NCBI RefSeq assembly: GCF_008831285.2 | Contig: NC_045144.1 | Coordinates: 1,178,001 to 1,242,000, forward strand | Length of the DNA stretch: 64,000 nt | From: Nymphaea colorata | Taxonomy: Eukaryota; Streptophyta; Magnoliopsida; Nymphaeales; Nymphaeaceae | Direction of reading: 5' to 3' | Position numbers and translations under genes: made by a program | Part shown: piece by piece, positions 22,217 to 34,160 of the stretch | Position numbering within the stretch: the first letter of the stretch is position 1 | Layout: every line of letters begins with the position of its first letter | Notes under the pieces: generated by a model | Databases searched by the model: none | Told to the model about the DNA's origin: nothing | Seen by the model: only the letters and a program-made list of their open reading frames with translations

Positions 22217-25200
22217 TGTCTTTATAAGTCCTTGCAAAGGCTTCTTGATGATTTTTGAGGAAGTTTATCAACTTTTCTCTTTCTTTTGTTGAAAGACTTG
22301 TTCCAATTTGCAAAATTTGTGGTTTTTTCTTCTATGCCAATGTCAATTTCCTCAATCGGGTCATTAATCAATGGTAACGGTTGATATTGTCTTTTTATTT
22401 GGATGAAATCTGGGCATTCTACCTCGGTGAGTCTTGGATTTACATCCTTGAAGTGACATTTGATCCTCAGGTGTCATCCTAAAGATTATAAAGAGGTTAA
22501 ATTGAATATTAGACATTTTATATGGAAGTAACCTGCATATGTCATTGCATCTTTGAAGGTATTACCGAATGAAGACACATGGTCTATTGGAGTACAATGA
22601 CAACAAAATGACAAAATAATGACTAGATGACAAAATGATAGTAGATTTGTTGATTCAGATTGATGGTGAACAGGCCTATTGCTCTTGACAAAAGATACAT
22701 GCTTGAATCCTTCTTCGACAGCCACTTTTTCATAACTTTGACATCCTAGGGCTTGAGTGCCTCATTGTCTTGTCAAGGTAATCAACTCCAAGATTTCATT
22801 TTCATGTTTGCCAAGGCCAGTGAATGGCTGATAGTCATAGCATATGAGTAAATCCCATCCTTTCTCATTCTGGCAGAAATTTTTGAATAATGAATGACTT
22901 CTGTAACTTGTTTCAAGCATGGTAGCTTTTTTCACCCACATTTGTTTTTTTGTCTTCTGAATAGCCAATTTGCTAACACCTTGGAATATTTTTTCCACTT
23001 TGCATACTCGAATACTAAGTACCTTAATTGTATATATTGGTACTAGAATTAGTGGATGCACAAGATGATTTTGCCTGTCCTCTACATAAATTATTATAGT
23101 ATTCATGTTGTGAGTCCACTTGATGCACTGATGTAGAGTATAAGGAACCGCATTGGTAATATAGATCAATGGGTCTGCCAAGCAACAGATTGAATGAGAG
23201 TTTTATATCCACCACATCAAATAAAACCTGATTATACGTCTTGGAGATATTCATATCCAGACATGTACTTCATATGCAAGGTTGTCCTATTCCATCATAT
23301 CAATGAATGAAAACTGATGATGGGGTATAGTCAGCATGCTTTATGCTTAATGTAGTCTATTGTGGACAAATGTTCAGGCTTGCTCTTCCCTCGATTTTGA
23401 CATCAGAGACTTTGGTGCCCCTTGTTTCTACCACTATGTGCAAGGCATCATTATACAATGTGCCTTCATTTGGTAGATCTTTATTAGAAAATGTTGTGAG
23501 ACCATTTCTGTATAGTCCAAAAGCCCATTCATTTCTCCAGTTATGGTTAATTCCTTCCTTCTTGAAAATGGCTTCCAAGGGTTCAAGATCCCATATTTGT
23601 GACTTTTGAGCGATCTTTGTTTGACTGTTTTGTTTGCTGGTCTAGTTTGTGGATTGAAGGATCATTTGTCATGATTGAAAAGTAACTCCAAGAAATCCCG
23701 GGATGCTTAATCCCTTTTGTTTGCCACCATGACTTGATGATTTGTTGAAAACCTGACCATTGCAACTGGTCCTTTCTCATGTTTAGGAAAAGAGTTTTTG
23801 AGGATATCCAGTTGTTCAGTAAACTCCTTGATGATTTCTATGTTGTCTGCATGTTGCACAATATTTTTAGCACAAGACAATCTTTTGTATTGTGTCCTAG
23901 AGCACGATGAAATTTGTAGAACTATTCTTTGTTTTTTCTTCATGTGCATGACTTCTTCGTAACTGTGTTCTAATAGGGTGAATTTTTTGTCGTGTCTCAA
24001 TCCAGGATGTTTGTTCTTAGGGCCGCTGCTACTGCTACTTTGTCCACTACTCCATGATTCTCAGAATAGTATGCCCTTTCTTTTTTTGATGGTGGCGGCA
24101 TTGGATATAATGTTGGCTGGTGCATTTTGACTCTTGTTGTTCTTCTTTGTATCTTCTCTAACCTTTATTGGGATGACAACATCAAAAGCTCCATTTTCAA
24201 TCCCTACTTCGTTGCATTATGCTCTTTTAGTAAGATCAATGAAAGATTTGATTGGAGTATTAGAAATGAGACTCCTCAGTGGTTGTGTCAAATTGTTGAT
24301 GAAAAGGTTGATTAGTTTGTCAAAATTTTTCAATTCAATTGGATTGATGTGCTCCCAGTACCACTGCTGCAATTCCTTCCAAGCTTCTTCGGAAGCATTG
24401 AAAAGAGCTTTACAATTGTAGCGAAATTTATGGCATTCCGCAAAGAAGATGGCCAAATCTTTGGGTCTCCATGGCATCAAATTTTATAAATTTGTCATGT
24501 GCTTATCGTTTTCAAAACTTTCGTAGAAATCTTTGCAGGTGAAATTACGTTTGTTCTTGCCTTTAAGTTGAACTTTGTTCAACTTCTTTTCAACTTCCTA
24601 AATTTTTTCTTTCTAGGATTCCCTTTCTTCTTTTTCTAGGGAGTCTTTCGTTCTTCCTTACTACTGGATTCTATGGTAGCATCTTCAAAGAATCAAAACA
24701 GTTCGACGAAGATTTCTTCGTTTTCTTCCTTTCTTCTTGGCTTTCTCTGCCTGGGCTTGCTCTTCATTAAACAAGATAATGTATCTCTGGAATTTCTTAT
24801 ATTATTCATATTTCGGATCATATGCTTTTGTCTTGGGAAGTGTTTCTAAGAGGATTCTTCTTCCTTGTCTCCCATGAAAGCTTATTCTGGTTCCATTTCC
24901 ATCCTCCGTCTTTATTGGCTCTAGTCTCGACTATAAAAGAGATGTTCACTTTGAAGAAGAAAAATTAAAAATGTTAGGATTGAATTGATGAGAGATAATT
25001 TATATAAATGACAAAATAGCAAATTTTGATTGCAAATTGAAAGGATAATGAGATTGATAAGACTTTATAACGTTCAAACACTGACAACTTTGCACTAAAA
25101 AGGATTACGGATGGTGGACTTCATTCTACAAACACATGGTCCTCTACTGGGTTGTAGGTGTATCGATCAAAGAAGTTCCAAATGATGGTGGAGTCATCCA

Positions 25201-26200
25201 CTTCCTCTATCTTCCTATGATAGTAGCCCATACTAGATAATTGACTGTCTCTTTTTAAAATGGCATGATTGTGGCCCCATGTGTTTGTAGAACCATGCTT
25301 GTAGTGCGAAGAACACATCCTTCTATCAAATCCATATCCCCAATTGAAAATTTGGTCAATTCTCGGTAAAGGAATTCTAAGGCTGCCATTGCTATAGTTG
25401 TGCGACAGACTTTGACATGCCCCCATTTTTTGAAAGAGGCAAGTTGTGCGAAAATACATTATGTGTTTTTCATTGTTGAAGAAGATGAGATACGCCGTAC
25501 AAGTCACCTTGGAGTTTTTTGTACTTGTCTGCAACACTTCTAGATAGTAAAGTAGGGTTGACATATTGGAAATATGCTTCACCAAGTTCATGTAGTTGGA
25601 GGTATTGATGTCCATCTTTCTCTAGAAAGGGCCAGCTTGTTTTCCTGTGAGTTTACAGACTACTTCTAGAGTATTGACTTGACCTTGGTTCACAAGGAAC
25701 TGGTCTTCAATTGGTCCTCTTGGATCACCCATAATGCTAGAAAACCCATCTAGATGATTGTCATTTCACTCTATGTGAACCAGAATGTGCTGGTTCTTGG
25801 GTTCTATCTTTCAACAATCACATGAATTAGACTGTTGTTAACAGGTTGCATGGCAAGACTGGCTGCTTCTTCGAGACCACAATCTTCTAAGTGGCTCGAC
25901 AACATACATCAGAAAGTTGGGTACAATTAATGATACTACTGGGTAGGTAGACTCCATTTGGGATGATGTGAAATCCAGATCGCCCTTGACATGACCCGAA
26001 TAGGATGTGGTTATATGGGAAAATGCTTTCTGAGTTTATCTGGACAAAAGAAAGTATTAGATGTTGACATAAATTGCCCATAGAAACTTGAGAAGAGTTT
26101 TGGCATTGGACATGGGTTTGGAGGCGTTGTAAAACATCACATCTCATGCATTCAAACAAGCAATTAATGAAAATTTGATAATGCATTCCCTAGGACTTTT
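22217..26200 (-). pseudogene. Ty3-gypsy retrotransposon remnant: 5' region, gag, protease, start of RT
   Basis: Read on the reverse strand, gag is clear at 24570-23700 (WRPKDLAIFFAECHKFRYNC, then NNLTQPLRSLISN). The pepsin-like retroviral protease end FDVVDIKLSFNLLLGRP is near 23215-23165. The segment leading into RT reads IGTSLSTKEREKLINFL near 22310-22260, followed by FARTYKDM. These patterns match the Tat/Ogre side of plant Ty3-gypsy, which is family knowledge and not a computed assignment. Upstream of gag (24600-26186) are lysine-rich and unassigned frames, for example 25121-25615 with 164 codons and no motif I recognise. Such elements often carry an extra 5' frame. Stops and frameshifts are frequent. 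RT core, RNase H, integrase and the 3' LTR are missing. Its truncated end abuts protease copy B. Confidence 0.85.
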
Positions 26201-26769
26201 GCCTATATGCATGTTTTGAAAATTGATCTTGAAACCTATGGAGAATAAATGGGTAAATGTTCCTGATTTATCCCAAGTTCAATGTATACCTATATACCAA
26301 ATATATGGTACTAGCATAGACTCCTCCAAGGGTTCTCTAGATTTGGGCTCTCCAATCTCCTTGTTCACCCATCGATATATCAGACTATTGTCCATTTTGG
26401 TACTAATCAGGGGACTTTTAGTTCCATTGGGTGGTCCAATTATAAGCTATATCTTAGACTAATGTCCTAAAATAGCCCGAAAACTGAGTGACTGAGATAT
26501 GATGTAGGTAAGGATTTGTTTTTTAAAAAAAAAACTCATGAGAAGATGCAAAATAGATGGCGTGTTGCATAAATTCCAACAAGATAGATTTAAAGATTTG
26601 AGAGCATACATGGGCTTCATACAACTCCTAAATGGAGGATGGTATGACAAATTGAAGTAAAAGGGTTCATGGAATCTCCTCAATGTTTACTACATGATGC
26701 CATATGCATGAAAGTTTTGTGCAATGATATCCCACACAACTTGTATATGATCCAATAAATCTTTAGACA

Positions 26770-27115
26770 GACGATGACGGGCCCCTACCCTGTCCTCGGG
26801 GGCGTTGAATGCACAATCAGCAATTTTTTTTAATTAATTTTGAAAAAAAAATTCATGAGAAAGGGATCTGCCCGTCGGTACGAGGTCCAACCATTCCTGC
26901 CGCTTTTCACAGGGGTAATTGGACCAAGGACTAAGGATTATTCAGACCATTATAGTTATTGATGCAAATCCTATATGCTTGTGCATTGAGGTTTTGGATT
27001 CAAGAATCCAAAGTTATCTTGAATAAGGATTTGAATTGTATTCAAAAATAGATTCCTTGGAAAATGATTTTTTTTTGTATGTTATTTGAAGATTGGAGGG
27101 TTTTCAAGTTGATTT
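26770..27115 (+). repeat. Retroelement-like block V, copy 2
   Basis: It matches 11739-12060 over AAAGGGATCTGCCC, GTACGAGGTCCAACC, CAGGGGTAATTGGACCAAGG and GGGTTTTCAAGTT. It lies just 5' (in gypsy orientation) of the gypsy remnant, which suggests that block V is part of that family's LTR or untranslated region. Orientation and boundary are not proven, and I found no primer site beside it. Confidence 0.6.
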
Positions 27116-28646
27116 GAAAACCTTTGTTGTGCCATTGTTTTGAAATCCATGATTCTTGAAAATAGTTTTAATTGGGGATTTTGAAGATTGAAATTAACTT
27201 TTTGTTGTGAACTGAAGATGAGTTTTGGATTGAAATTGTGAACATCTTATGATCAATTTTTGGAACATGGCTAAGTAACCTTAGCAAGAAAAATTTTCTT
27301 TTGCCAAATCATGTGATTTGGTATAAAATATTAGAAACTTGGGTTTTAGTTAGGTAGAGTTCATTCTTGTGATGAAACATAGGTTCCAAATTATTACAAA
27401 ACGTGTTGTTTTCTACATATATTTTGGCCAAGATTATTAATGCATGCTTGTGTTTTCTTTGAAAGTTAAGTGAAGTTCACAAATTCTTGTTGCAATATGA
27501 CATGGTCACCATTTTTTTGCAACTCAAATTTGAATCGCTTAATTTCTTGAGAAGATGCATGTGGTGCTATTGACATTGAGTGAGTGTGAATGTGCGAAAT
27601 ACAAAACGATACTACATGAGACATAGATTCTTCACTCTCTCATAATCTCTCAAAGTTCATTCATTTGAAACATTCATGCTCACCTCTCTCATAATCTCTC
27701 AAAGTCTATTCATTTGAAATCACACATCATACAATATACACTTAAAGATTGATTTTAATTAAAATATAGGACTTTCTTTAAATGTTCTTATCATATTCTC
27801 AAGCACAAGTTAGAGAAGCAGTAAACTTGTGTCACGGATGAGAATCTCGAAAGAATTAAAATTTAGGCAAATATAGATGAAATCCACCTTTTAAATATTG
27901 GGGAAACGTGGCTATTATCTATTTTCCTCAAAATTGCCATAAAAATCAGATTTTATTCCAATTTAAATGATTTAAAATTAAATATTGATTATAAGAGTGT
28001 TTGACTCTTAGAAAATGATGAAATTCAGTTTGACTCCATGTGAACTAAACATCCAAGTGGCAAAAAGCATGTGCCACATGCTCTCATTCATGTCATGAAA
28101 TTCTAATAACTTTTCTTTCTCCCCAAAATCAAGCTAAATTCCAAATTCTTGTGCTAAAAAATTCATCCATTTCTTGGACTATTAAAACACTTTTGATTTT
28201 GTTCTTTAGGGGATATAAAGATTAGGGTCTTAAGTATGATCTTACATTGTTCTTGATATATAATAAATTTCATGTAAGTTTGAAAATTGATAACTAAAAT
28301 CAACAATTTCTAAAAGGAATTTTAAAGAGCCGATTAGATAGGATTAAAACTTTTTATTGTTCTACAAGACATAGCCACTTTGTTGCTTAACATTAGCATG
28401 TCAAGCATGTAAACTTTAAAATTTCTAAACCAACCCCTGTAAAGTATGATCTAATTTCAGCAAATTACATACACTTTGTGTATGAGTTGCTGGAATTAAA
28501 CAAAACTTTAAGATGAAATGAAAGTGATTTCATACCTTCGCACTATGAAAATCAACATAATGATCTTCTTTTCTTAAAATCAACTTGAAAACATGTTTCA
28601 ACCTGATTTTAAAAGAAAAGCATGACTCTTAATCAAGAGATCGCAC

Positions 28647-28732
<86 letters not shown>

Positions 28733-30420
28733 GTTATCCCTCCAAATGAAAAGTTTAACGAGGGATCACATGGCCTATGAATCATGATGATTAATGGCTG
28801 GGTTTCATTACGTAGGGAGATTGAAAACTGGTTTCTAATCCTCTCTACCGCCCTTAATCCATTAAAATAAAAAAAAAACAAATTAAAATGACTTTTAAAT
28901 GAAAGGAAATAAGAGAACACTCAAGCTGGTTCATCTTTAATTTCACAATGCAAAGGTGGATCACTTTTATAAGAATGTGTCCATCCATAATTGGCATTTA
29001 TATTATATATACTATAGCAAACCTCATTCTCACGTGGAAATCACTGATTCATGCATGCATCATGCGTTGATATATACATTTGATTCGTGGCTTTTTCTTT
29101 AGCAGGACGTCATTCCCAACCATGAAAAATATGAAAATAAATCCTTCCCATGAGTGCTGGAATTAAAAATAAATAGCAAGAAACTGAAATAGAAGAAAAA
29201 TGAATTGGAATTACCTACTTTATGGTCGGTCTTGATGCTTGGTCTTCCTCTTTGCTTGTCTTTTAATTCAAGCAATCCTAAGCAAGAATCCAAACTTGGA
29301 TTCAAGCTTAGCAAAGTAAGAAGAAGAATGACTTACTTGTTGGAATTTGCAGTGGGAAGAGAGAGCTTCTCACCATGAAAATCCTAAGTAAGGGTTCACT
29401 TAAGCAACCTAACTTGGCAAAATCGATAAAGAGAATAGGGGAAGGTGAAGAAGGAAATGAGAGAGAGGGAAGGGGGCTTGGATGATATTTTTTTTCTCCT
29501 CCTTGGCTTTTCCTTCTAGCTCATTGCTGCAGCAATTTGATGAAGACCTCAAAAATACTAAGCTCTAAATGTTATTGAATTATAACAATTGAATTTAAAT
29601 TTGAATAAATTTTGAAAATTTTATTGAATTTGGCTTAAAAAGGTATTTTCGTCCACAATTTGATTGAAAATGGATCTCAATTGAATCAAAATTTGGTTTT
29701 AAATATTGAATTTCAATTTTTTGATTTATATATTTGACAAATTAAAATGTACATTTTCCTTTCATAAAATCCCAATTTAAGTTCTGAAATCTCAATTTGA
29801 TTATAGAAGGGCACAATTGTCTAAATTAGTCAAATTTGACCAAATAACCAAAGTCGAAGCTCATCTGCAAGCTGATATTGATTTGATTGAGATAATTTGA
29901 TGAATTTGAGTTAGGAAAGATCTTGATTGAGCTAAATTGTACTTTGACTGAGTAAAGTAACTGTGAGGAGATATTTTTGAAAAGAAGAAGTGCGTAACCC
30001 TTTGGGGCTTTTGACCACATGACCTAGGTGGCACTACATGTGGGTCCCACACATCATTCTAGACCGAATTAGATGTAATTCTCAGATTTAAATCAAAATT
30101 TGAATTTTGCAATCGGATATGGATTTCAAATGACATTGGTAATTGGATTGGGATTTCAAATTCTAATTCGAATCCAGTTTGGACTCATAATCCTATGTTA
30201 GGATTCATGTCACGAGTCAAATTCATGATTTGAATTTAAATTGTTCTTTAGATTCAAAATTTGCTTTGAAATTGCATTTTTTCATATTTTTTTTGTAAAA
30301 TTTTGACATTGCTCCAATTCTGATGTTGAAAAATTTGAGTTTTTAACATCGAGTCCAGCCACGAATATAATCCAACACTTAGAAATGAATTGTTTATTAT
30401 AGGAACAAAAGTTCTATACT
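27116..30420. other. Long AT-rich tract, possibly gypsy LTR
   Basis: There is no supported gene. The tract contains phrases often seen in large plant gypsy LTRs (a GGCACATG/CATGTGCC region near 28070, and CTCCTTGGCTTTTCC near 29500). It also has a 50 bp near-tandem duplication (TCTCATAATCTCTCAAAG at about 27637 and 27687) and a long TA microsatellite. That it is one LTR is inference; a self-comparison or a family consensus would decide. Confidence 0.35.
28651..28726. repeat. (TA)n microsatellite
   Basis: About 38 uninterrupted TA units. Confidence 0.98.
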
Positions 30421-31563
30421 TTTGTCACCTATAAGTACAACGGGGTTTTAATTGGTCATAATTGTGTGTTCGTGGTTTTTGTAGGTTTAGCTCTCTCCCC
30501 CCTCCCCCCCACCCTCTTGTGGATCTAAATGTTAGAATATTAGAAATGACACATTTTGTATATCTTTCAATATCATTTCTCTTAGTCTGACCACATTCAA
30601 TCATTTTGAGGTTTCTTCTGTGTGAAACTGTTCTCATAATAATGCCATGTTAATTCTTTTCAAATATGATGTTCAAGTTCTATTTGATTTGAAAGGTGGT
30701 GTTGCAAGGAACAATAGAGGGCATCTTGGATTATCTTGGAAGAGCAGTGGGTAATGGTGTGGATACATATAAGTAGTTTGTTGTGTCACAAAGAACATGA
30801 TAAATTAAATTGTCATTTAAAAATTAAAAAAACGTGTTTTTTTTTAAAACGTTAAAAGAAAAAAACACACGTTTAATAAAAAAACGAACGTTAAAACATT
30901 TTTTCATTATTTTCAATGCCAAACGTTTTTTCATTTTCTAGTTTTTATTTGTTGCAAATCTACTTATCTATTGATGTTTGTGTTATTAGTTTCTCATTTA
31001 TTTTATTTTTCCTATTTTTTGTTTTCTTAATTTTATGAAAATTTACTATATTTTTCCCTTTTCTTTCAAGGTTTCCATTTTATATCCAAGAAAACCCTTG
31101 CCGTTTAAAACTCCGAAATGTTATTTGTGAGTATGGTAGTTTGGCAGCATTGCTACACTTTTTTTTTACACACGAGTCCTAATTTGACATTTGGTTTCTT
31201 CAAAGTTGTCAAAGACTCAAAAGGTGACATATTATTTGAAGTGATACTGACATTAGTTCTCTATTTATTTATGTATACACATAGCTATTTGTTCACGTAT
31301 TTATATCTATCTTTTAATGCACGTTTATTTATATTTTTATACACATGCTATCATGCATATGTTATGGTGGTCATCCTCCATAATGTCTCTACCATCTTTT
31401 ACGAGTCACCTTTCTAATAGTGTGTCTTGTAAGTAATTGCTAAGTCAAAGAGAATATCAAGGGTTTTTAGTAGGTGCAGTTACAAATCATTCTACATTTC
31501 AAACATGTTTTCTAACCATAGCTTCTGCCCGTTGTGTTTTGCATACCTTTTATGAAAATTTAC

Positions 31564-31607
<44 letters not shown>

Positions 31608-31796
31608 TGTCATTAGGACAGACAGAACAAACAGGAAAAACATAAGAAAGACAAATGTCAGACAAAAGGGGCATGGTGTTTTGTTTTATGACCATCAAAA
31701 TTCTGGACAAAGAACACCATAGTCCATAAGAACAGGACACTGGTATACAGGACGTCTAGTCCATTCTATCATATAGGACGACAATCAAACAACCTC
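30421..31796. other. AT-rich stretch without a recognised gene
   Basis: Near 30829-30925, AACGT/ACGTT motifs recur six times in about 100 bases around poly-A and poly-T runs. A CAGACAGAACAAACAGG-like segment and ACAGGACACTGG follow the microsatellite at 31565. Frames up to 99 codons (31118-31417) are low in complexity and have no motif I know. Confidence 0.35.
31565..31603. repeat. (TA)n(GA)n microsatellite
   Basis: TA run followed directly by GA run. Confidence 0.97.
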
Positions 31797-31900
31797 TAAG
31801 GAATTGTTTGACGAATGGGATGCTTTATGAATCAGCTCAAAACTTTGGAATAGATTTATGAAACACTCACAAAGTGTATCAACTGCCAAACAACCACTAA
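31797..31900. mobile_element. Tourist-like MITE, about 100 bp, degenerate
   Basis: The ends contain TTGTTTGAC and its inverted partner GCCAAACAA. TAA borders both ends (31797-31799 and 31898-31900). The inside (AATAGATTTATGAAACACTCACAAAGTGT) is related to 36850-36950, suggesting a small family. Confidence 0.55.
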
Positions 31901-32118
31901 AGAATATGTTAAAATGTCTATGCTTCTTACCAGTTTGTCATTGGAAGCCTTCAAAACAAAAATATTGAAATGTTATCAGTTTAACATTGCTTGGATTGCA
32001 GAAAACGGTGCAGCAACACAAAAATATGCATGCAATCCCCTATAAACGATGCCCGAACTGCTTACATGACTAGCTACTGTCCTCAGCCACTATGGGTCTT
32101 TCCCTGGCAAAGTGTTGC

Positions 32119-32355
32119 AATGTTAGTGTCTAGAAATCAGTGATATAGACAATGGATTAATTACTGTCAATGTATATTTAATAACCTATTTTATATCTCA
32201 ATAAAACGAGGGGATCCCTCTGTTGTTTCCCAGCGAAAAATTACCTATTTGATGTCACGAGGAGTGGCACACCAATTACATTATTATACTTGAATATATG
32301 TTAGTTACTCGAATAGTGTATATGTTAAACTTAGAACACAATAACTCTTTAATTT
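32119..32355 (+). repeat. Dispersed repeat T, copy 2
   Basis: It matches 2858-3105 over GTGTCTAGAAATCAGTGA, TCAATAAAACGAGGG, TTTCCCAG and AATTACATTATTATACTTG, with small indels. Confidence 0.75.
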
Positions 32356-32560
32356 GAAATGAACTTTAGGTACATGTTGGCTCGAGAGTCTATGCTTAAA
32401 CCCTTGAAAGTAAGCTGTTATGGTGTTGTGCCAAATGTTTTGCCAAATGTTCATGTTGCCAAGCCACCCTTAAAGTGTAGAGGAAATGATGGATGCTTAA
32501 CAGTCTAATGGGCGACGAGTGAGTGCAGACCATTTGCTCTGGACATCTTCCCCCAATGAA

Positions 32561-32730
32561 AAGAATGCTAGGAGTTAGGCTGGCTACATTTAACACGAAA
32601 TAATTCAATAAGATATGCAGAAAAGAAACAAGGATGGTTAGGGAAAAGAATGCTAGGAGTTAGGCTGGTTACCTTTAACATGAAATTATTCAATACGGTA
32701 TGCATAGAATGCAATGACCAGAACATAAAG
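32561..32730. repeat. Tandem duplication, period 85 bp
   Basis: AAGAATGCTAGGAGTTAGGC begins at 32561 and again at 32646. The following bases (TTTAACAYGAAATWATTCAATA) also match. Confidence 0.88.
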
Positions 32731-33121
32731 CACAAGAATTCTTTTTTATGCGAAATTATCAAACATGCCCCATGTTTTACCATCCCAAAAGATTATGCTT
32801 CCAAGCCCAGAGAACTCTGCCACCTGCCATCTACTTCTCTGCATGTGAATAGGAAAACCTATTTCTCATTGTAAGCAAGCACATAATCATACCCTTTATT
32901 CTGTCAAATACATCATCAATGCAACATAGTTCAGCAAAAAACTCTAAAAAACTCACAGAAGAAAAAGGGGCCATTCCACAAAGCAGCAGAGAGAAAGAGA
33001 GGGAGATCGAGAAGACCTGTAAACCTTGTGGAAGGGGAAAGGAGGAGGTATCAAACAGTCCCTCAAGAGCAGTGAATATGAGTGTTGATGGTGACTGAGG
33101 CAGCAGCGGCGTGAGAAAGAA

Positions 33122-33600
33122 GCAGCAGTGATTTCTGGCGTGTTTCATTCGGGCAAAATCAGTTGGGAGGAGGAAGAAGAAGAACAACGACAAGGAGAAG
33201 AACAAAGGAAGGCCGAAGGGGTACCTGGCGTGAAGGTGGGAGCAGGAGCTGCAGCAAGAGCAAGAGGGACAACTGATGCATCTGAGGCAGCAGCAGCAAG
33301 AGAAGGGGAAAGGCGACGGATGCGTCTGAGGCAGCAGCAGCGAGAGAAGGCAGCAGCAGTGATTTCTGGGAGGTTTTATTTGGGAAAAATCAGTTGGGAG
33401 GAGGAGGAAGAAGAACAACAACAAGGAGAAGAAGAAAGTAAGGCCGAAGGGGTACCTGGCATGAAGGGGTACCTGGCGTGAAGGCGGGAGCAGGAGCTGC
33501 AGCAAGAGCGAGAGGGACAACGGATGCGTCTGAGGCAGCAGCAGTGAGAGAAGGGGAAAGGCAATGGATGCGTCTGAGGCAGCAGCAGCAGAAGAGTGAC
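33122..33600. repeat. Minisatellite, period 231 bp, two units, CAG- and GAA-rich
   Basis: GCAGCAGTGATTTCTGG starts units at 33122 and 33353. Each has a GAGGAAGAAGAAG block, a GGGGTACCTGGC block, GGGAGCAGGAGCTGCAGCAA and GAGGCAGCAGCAG. Unit 2 also repeats a 17 bp GGTACCTGGC-containing piece (33451-33484). The composition leaves frames open on both strands (117 codons plus, up to 262 codons minus). These encode only low-complexity runs, so I do not call a gene. Confidence 0.9.
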
Positions 33601-33799
33601 AGCAGTTGGAAGACAGCAAGTGCCCTCAGTTCTGGTCGTCTGGCTGTTAATTGTTGGACATTTGGCTCCACTTGCTTGCATGACACAGCGGTGGGCTTGG
33701 GAGTAAGGGGAAAGAGTAGCTTCAGCTTTCACTTGGATCGTGGGATGACCTCCTACTCATCTAAATTAGAGTATTATATATGTTATCATCTTATTTTCT

Positions 33800-34160
33800 A
33801 GGAAATGGGTTTAGATGGGCATATGACCACATGCAAGGCACTTGAGAAACATCAAGTGATAATGAGTAGGAAATGGGTTTAGATGGCCATATATGCGTCA
33901 AGAAGGATGGCTGGACCATTGATGGACCCAGCCCAGTTTCTTGGATTCCTTTTTTGACAGGTAACTACTGGTCAAACAGAATGAGCAACCACTCGTTCCA
34001 GAGTTTAGTTTTCTGAAGAAAAGACTAGTTCGCATGACCCGTTCGGCACTGTTTGACTGGAAGGTACACAAGTCGGTATTGACTGGCATGAGCCGATGTC
34101 ATTGGACATTGGTACGGGTATAAAAAGGAAGGCCGAGGCCATCGCCTAAAATAACTCATG
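33800..34160 (+). repeat. Dispersed repeat R, copy 2
   Basis: Closest match to copy 1, sharing GAGAAACATCAA, GGCTGGACCATTGATGG, TTTTTGACAGGTAA, GAGCAACCACTCG, TTAGTTTTC and the GAGGCCATCGC end. AAATGGGTTTAGATGG is present twice within its first 90 bases. Confidence 0.75.

Noticed and set aside
25121-25615. 164-codon reverse frame as an independent gene
   Set aside because: It is collinear with the gypsy remnant and on the same strand; more likely the element's 5' region. No host domain was seen.
32831-33619. 262-codon reverse frame as a gene
   Set aside because: It is the complement of a GAA/CAG minisatellite and encodes L-, S-, F- and C-rich low-complexity runs. Overlapping frames on both strands are equally open.
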